From positions 1 to 7,544 of the forward strand of contig JAJQGR010000083.1 of assembly GCA_021200345.1 (NCBI GenBank): 7,544 nt of DNA, given 5' to 3'. Within the stretch, counting starts at the first letter, position 1. Each line of letters opens with the position of its first letter. The DNA is from Lachnospiraceae bacterium. Lineage in GTDB: Bacteria; Bacillota; Clostridia; Lachnospirales; Lachnospiraceae. Made by a program: the position numbers and the translations under genes. The notes under the pieces were generated by a model that ran no database searches, was not told where the DNA came from, and saw only the letters and a list, made by a program, of their open reading frames with translations. Shown here in pieces: positions 5,753-7,544 of this stretch.

Positions 5753-7432
5753 TTAATAATACCACAAATTCAGATCCACGCTGCCGCTGATTCCTCCGAT
5801 CGTTCCCGAGGAGGAATACTGCCACATGTGGAAAGAGCCGGAATAGGTGGGCGCTGACGCGTACTGAGCCAGCCATACCTTATAGGAGCTCAGCTGTGAC
5901 ATATCCAGAAAGCTTGTCAGCCAGGTCTTATTCGCGTAAATACCCGCGGAATAGCCGCTGTTTTGTACAGTCTGGCAAAAAGCTTTCACAATGGCCGTTC
6001 TGTCCGACACACTTAAGGAATCCGCGCGTCCGCTGTGAGCGCTGTTAGAGTATTCCACATCAATATAAATCGGATAGGAGAGACTGTAGCCGCTGACCAG
6101 CTGCAGCGCCATGGATGCCTCCTCCACCGCCTCCGTACTGCTGACAGCCTGAGAGAAGAAATAAACGCCCACCTGAATACCCGCGTTGATGGCTCCCTGC
6201 ATGTTGGCCCTGAACCGGGAATCCTCTACCAGTACGCCGGAACCATATCCTCTGTACCCGCAGCGAATGATCGCAAAGCTGACACCGGAATTTGCCACCG
6301 CCGACCAGTCAATGGATCCGTTATGGCTGGACACATCAATGCCAAGGGTTCCCGCGCTGCCCTGCAGCGCTCCCTCACTGTCAAAGTGATATTCAATACC
6401 CTGTATCACCTGCGTTCCCGTGACACGGTTGCCGCTGGCGTCATAATAATATGTACTGCCGCTGATGGTCTGCCAGCCGGTATATCTATAGCTTTCTGTC
6501 TTCACGTAATACTTCATGCCGTCCGTATAATAATCATTATAGGTGGCAATCCTGTAACTTCCATTCTCATACACATAGACGGCCTGTCCGTCCGTGCTCT
6601 TCAGCGCTGTGGTCGAGGAGGATCTGACGGTAACGGTGCAGGTGACAGTGCTGTACACTGAAGTATTATTTTCATAATACACCTTAGCCGTGATCGTCGC
6701 TGTTCCTGCCGCAACAGCCGTGACTGTCGCCGAGCTGTCGCTTCCAGATACTGCAGCCACGCCGGTATCGCTGCTTGTGTATTCATATTTTAAGCTTTCT
6801 CCGGAGGTGGTACCACTGACTGTCACAGCCACAGAACCTGTATTTCCCGCCGTCAGAGACAGCGTGGATTGATCAATGGACAGCGTAATCTCCGAATAGG
6901 TCTTGCTGACGGTCACTGTACAGGTGGCCGTGGCGGATTTGCTGCTGTTGTTGGCATAAGATGCCTTCACCGTGATGGTCGCCGTCCCCGCCGCAACAGC
7001 CTTGACTGTGGCCGAGCTTCCGCTGCCCGACACTGTCGCCACGCCGGTATCGCTGCTGGCATATTCATAGGTCAGGCTCTCCCCGGAGGTGGTCCCGTTT
7101 GCCGTCACGCTGAGCGTCCCGCTTGCGCCCGCCTTCAAAGACAGGCTTGTATTGTCAGGCGTCAGCGTAAAATCTGAATAACTCTGGCTGACTGTGACAG
7201 TACAGGTGGCGGATCTGGCCGAAACGCCGGAAGAAGAATCCGCATAACCCACAGTCACTGTAATATTCGCGCTTCCCGCAGCCACTGCTGTCACTGTCGC
7301 CTGGCTGCCGTCTCCGGAAATGGTTGCCACACTGCTGTTGTCGCTGCTGTAGCTGTAGGTCAGCTCTTTTCCCTCCGTGGCGCCGCTGACAGAGACGCTG
7401 AGGGTACCGCTTTTTCCTTTGGTCAATGACAA
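5753..7432 (-). CDS. Secreted GH25 lysozyme with Big_2 Ig-like repeats and cell-wall-binding repeat; 5' end apparently broken
   Basis: The protein is a muramidase-type peptidoglycan hydrolase expected to act outside the cell. Counting from the TTG at 7432 it has 559 residues. Residues 1-270 hold three Big_2-type Ig-like domains of about 94 residues. Residues about 281-356 form a wall-binding part, including choline-binding-type motifs TGWQTISGSTYYYD (318-331) and GIEYHFDSEGAL (345-356). Residues 362-559 are a glycoside hydrolase family 25 domain with LGIDVSSHNGSIDW (363-376; D366), the catalytic pair in IYIDVEY (D458, E460) and the C-terminal HMWQYSS and VDLNLWYY elements. The catalytic domain looks intact. 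The TTG lies inside the first Ig domain and is not a believable start: the frame is open to 7507, then meets TAA at 7508-7510, with no ATG or GTG and no signal peptide. The gene is therefore truncated, rearranged or frameshifted at its 5' end. It lies 36 bases upstream of rfbA. Confidence 0.85.
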   Translation of the reverse strand: MSLTKGKSGTLSVSVSGATEGKELTYSYSSDNSSVATISGDGSQATVTAVAAGSANITVTVGYADSSSGVSARSATCTVTVSQSYSDFTLTPDNTSLSLKAGASGTLSVTANGTTSGESLTYEYASSDTGVATVSGSGSSATVKAVAAGTATITVKASYANNSSKSATATCTVTVSKTYSEITLSIDQSTLSLTAGNTGSVAVTVSGTTSGESLKYEYTSSDTGVAAVSGSDSSATVTAVAAGTATITAKVYYENNTSVYSTVTCTVTVRSSSTTALKSTDGQAVYVYENGSYRIATYNDYYTDGMKYYVKTESYRYTGWQTISGSTYYYDASGNRVTGTQVIQGIEYHFDSEGALQGSAGTLGIDVSSHNGSIDWSAVANSGVSFAIIRCGYRGYGSGVLVEDSRFRANMQGAINAGIQVGVYFFSQAVSSTEAVEEASMALQLVSGYSLSYPIYIDVEYSNSAHSGRADSLSVSDRTAIVKAFCQTVQNSGYSAGIYANKTWLTSFLDMSQLSSYKVWLAQYASAPTYSGSFHMWQYSSSGTIGGISGSVDLNLWYY

Positions 7433-7465
7433 GCCCTCAAGGCTTACTGAAAAATCAGAAAATGT
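6623..7465 (-). repeat. Three tandem Big_2 Ig-like repeat units (about 282 bp each)
   Basis: The units run at about 7465-7184, 7183-6902 and 6901-6623 on the minus strand. Units 2 and 3 are very similar in DNA as well as protein. For example, GCCACGCCGGTATCGCTGCT on the plus strand occurs at both 6756-6775 and 7038-7057, exactly one 282-base period apart. Unit 1 is more diverged. The pattern points to fairly recent duplication of one domain and gives a substrate for repeat-number change by recombination. Big_2 domains generally serve as stalks or adhesion modules on surface proteins. Confidence 0.85.
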
Positions 7466-7507
7466 CGTCTTCGTTGTGTCCGATTCATCATCGTCATATT
7501 CTTCGTC
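7433..7507 (-). other. In-frame coding-like extension of the lysozyme without a start codon
   Basis: Upstream of the TTG the same frame reads an acidic linker, DEEYDDDESDTTKTT, and then FSDFSVSL, which matches the YSDFTLTP that opens the second Ig-like repeat. This sequence is therefore real coding sequence of the lysozyme. It begins directly after a TAA (7508-7510) and contains no ATG, GTG or TTG. The missing part should include a signal peptide. Possible explanations are a rearrangement junction near 7508, a point mutation or indel, or an assembly or sequencing error. Confidence 0.65.
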
Positions 7508-7509
7508 TT

Positions 7510-7544
7510 AATCAATATTATTTTATGTGGAGAGTAGATTGATT
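7510..7544. repeat. AT-rich 7-bp inverted repeat at the right edge
   Basis: AATCAAT at 7510-7516 and ATTGATT at 7538-7544 are perfect reverse complements around a 21-base centre that is AT-rich on one side. It sits just upstream of the point where the lysozyme frame is broken. It could be an operator, a recombination or insertion site, or chance in AT-rich DNA. The window ends at the outer arm, so longer arms cannot be tested. Confidence 0.35.

Noticed and set aside
6035..6661. Plus-strand open frame opposite the GH25 domain
   Set aside because: It is opposite a strongly supported catalytic domain, with no ribosome binding site or recognisable protein features.
7430..7432. TTG as the true start of the lysozyme
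   Set aside because: It falls inside the first Ig-like domain, has no well-spaced ribosome binding site, and would give a secreted enzyme without a signal peptide.
7444..7497. Seventeen-codon minus-strand frame beginning ATGACGATGATG, possibly joined to the lysozyme by frameshift
   Set aside because: Joining it would need an extra T in the TTTTT run. The lysozyme frame itself already matches the repeat start (FSDFSVSL versus YSDFTLTP) across this region, there is no good slippery heptamer, and the short peptide is not a signal peptide.
1..7544. CRISPR array, tRNA, rRNA, riboswitch, complete insertion sequence
   Set aside because: Coding sequence fills almost the entire window. The only tandem repeats encode protein domains, and no tRNA-like folds or transposase-like genes were seen.

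Overview
The window reads as a piece of a surface-glycan assembly locus from a Gram-positive anaerobe of the Clostridia, most likely Lachnospiraceae-like. That placement is inferred from purine-rich AGGAGG-type ribosome binding sites, a GH25 lysozyme carrying bacterial Ig-like (Big_2) repeats and a choline-binding-type cell-wall repeat, and proteins of typical clostridial style. No rRNA or species marker is present, so the placement is tentative.

Every supported gene is on the minus strand, so transcription runs from the right edge to the left. In that order the genes are: (1) a Big_2/GH25 lysozyme whose 5' end looks broken, 5753-7432, with in-frame coding-like sequence up to 7507; (2) rfbA/rmlA, glucose-1-phosphate thymidylyltransferase, 4847-5716; (3) rfbC/rmlC, dTDP-4-dehydrorhamnose 3,5-epimerase, 4265-4828; (4) wzm-type ABC-2 permease, 3451-4254; (5) wzt-type ATPase with a C-terminal glycan-recognition domain, 2139-3440; (6) a 684-residue methyltransferase plus kinase-like fusion protein, 62-2116; (7) the first six codons of a further gene, 1-18, behind a good ribosome binding site. 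Gaps are only 10 to 43 bases and none holds a convincing terminator or promoter, so the set looks like one operon that continues past the left edge.

Functional reading: RfbA and RfbC supply two of the four steps to dTDP-L-rhamnose. Wzm/Wzt would flip a finished, probably rhamnose-containing polysaccharide across the membrane. The methyltransferase/kinase beside a Wzt with a long C-terminal domain has the same architecture as the WbdD/Wzt pairing of E. coli O8/O9a. There, WbdD caps the chain with phosphate and methyl, and the Wzt C-terminal domain recognises the cap before export. A WbdD-like cap-and-export arrangement in a Gram-positive wall-glycan operon is the most interesting content of the window. 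The lysozyme would act outside the cell on peptidoglycan.

The right edge is odd. The lysozyme frame runs upstream through an acidic linker into a TAA at 7508-7510 with no ATG or GTG and no signal peptide. An AT-rich 7-bp inverted repeat lies just beyond it. This suggests a rearranged or truncated 5' end, or a sequence error.
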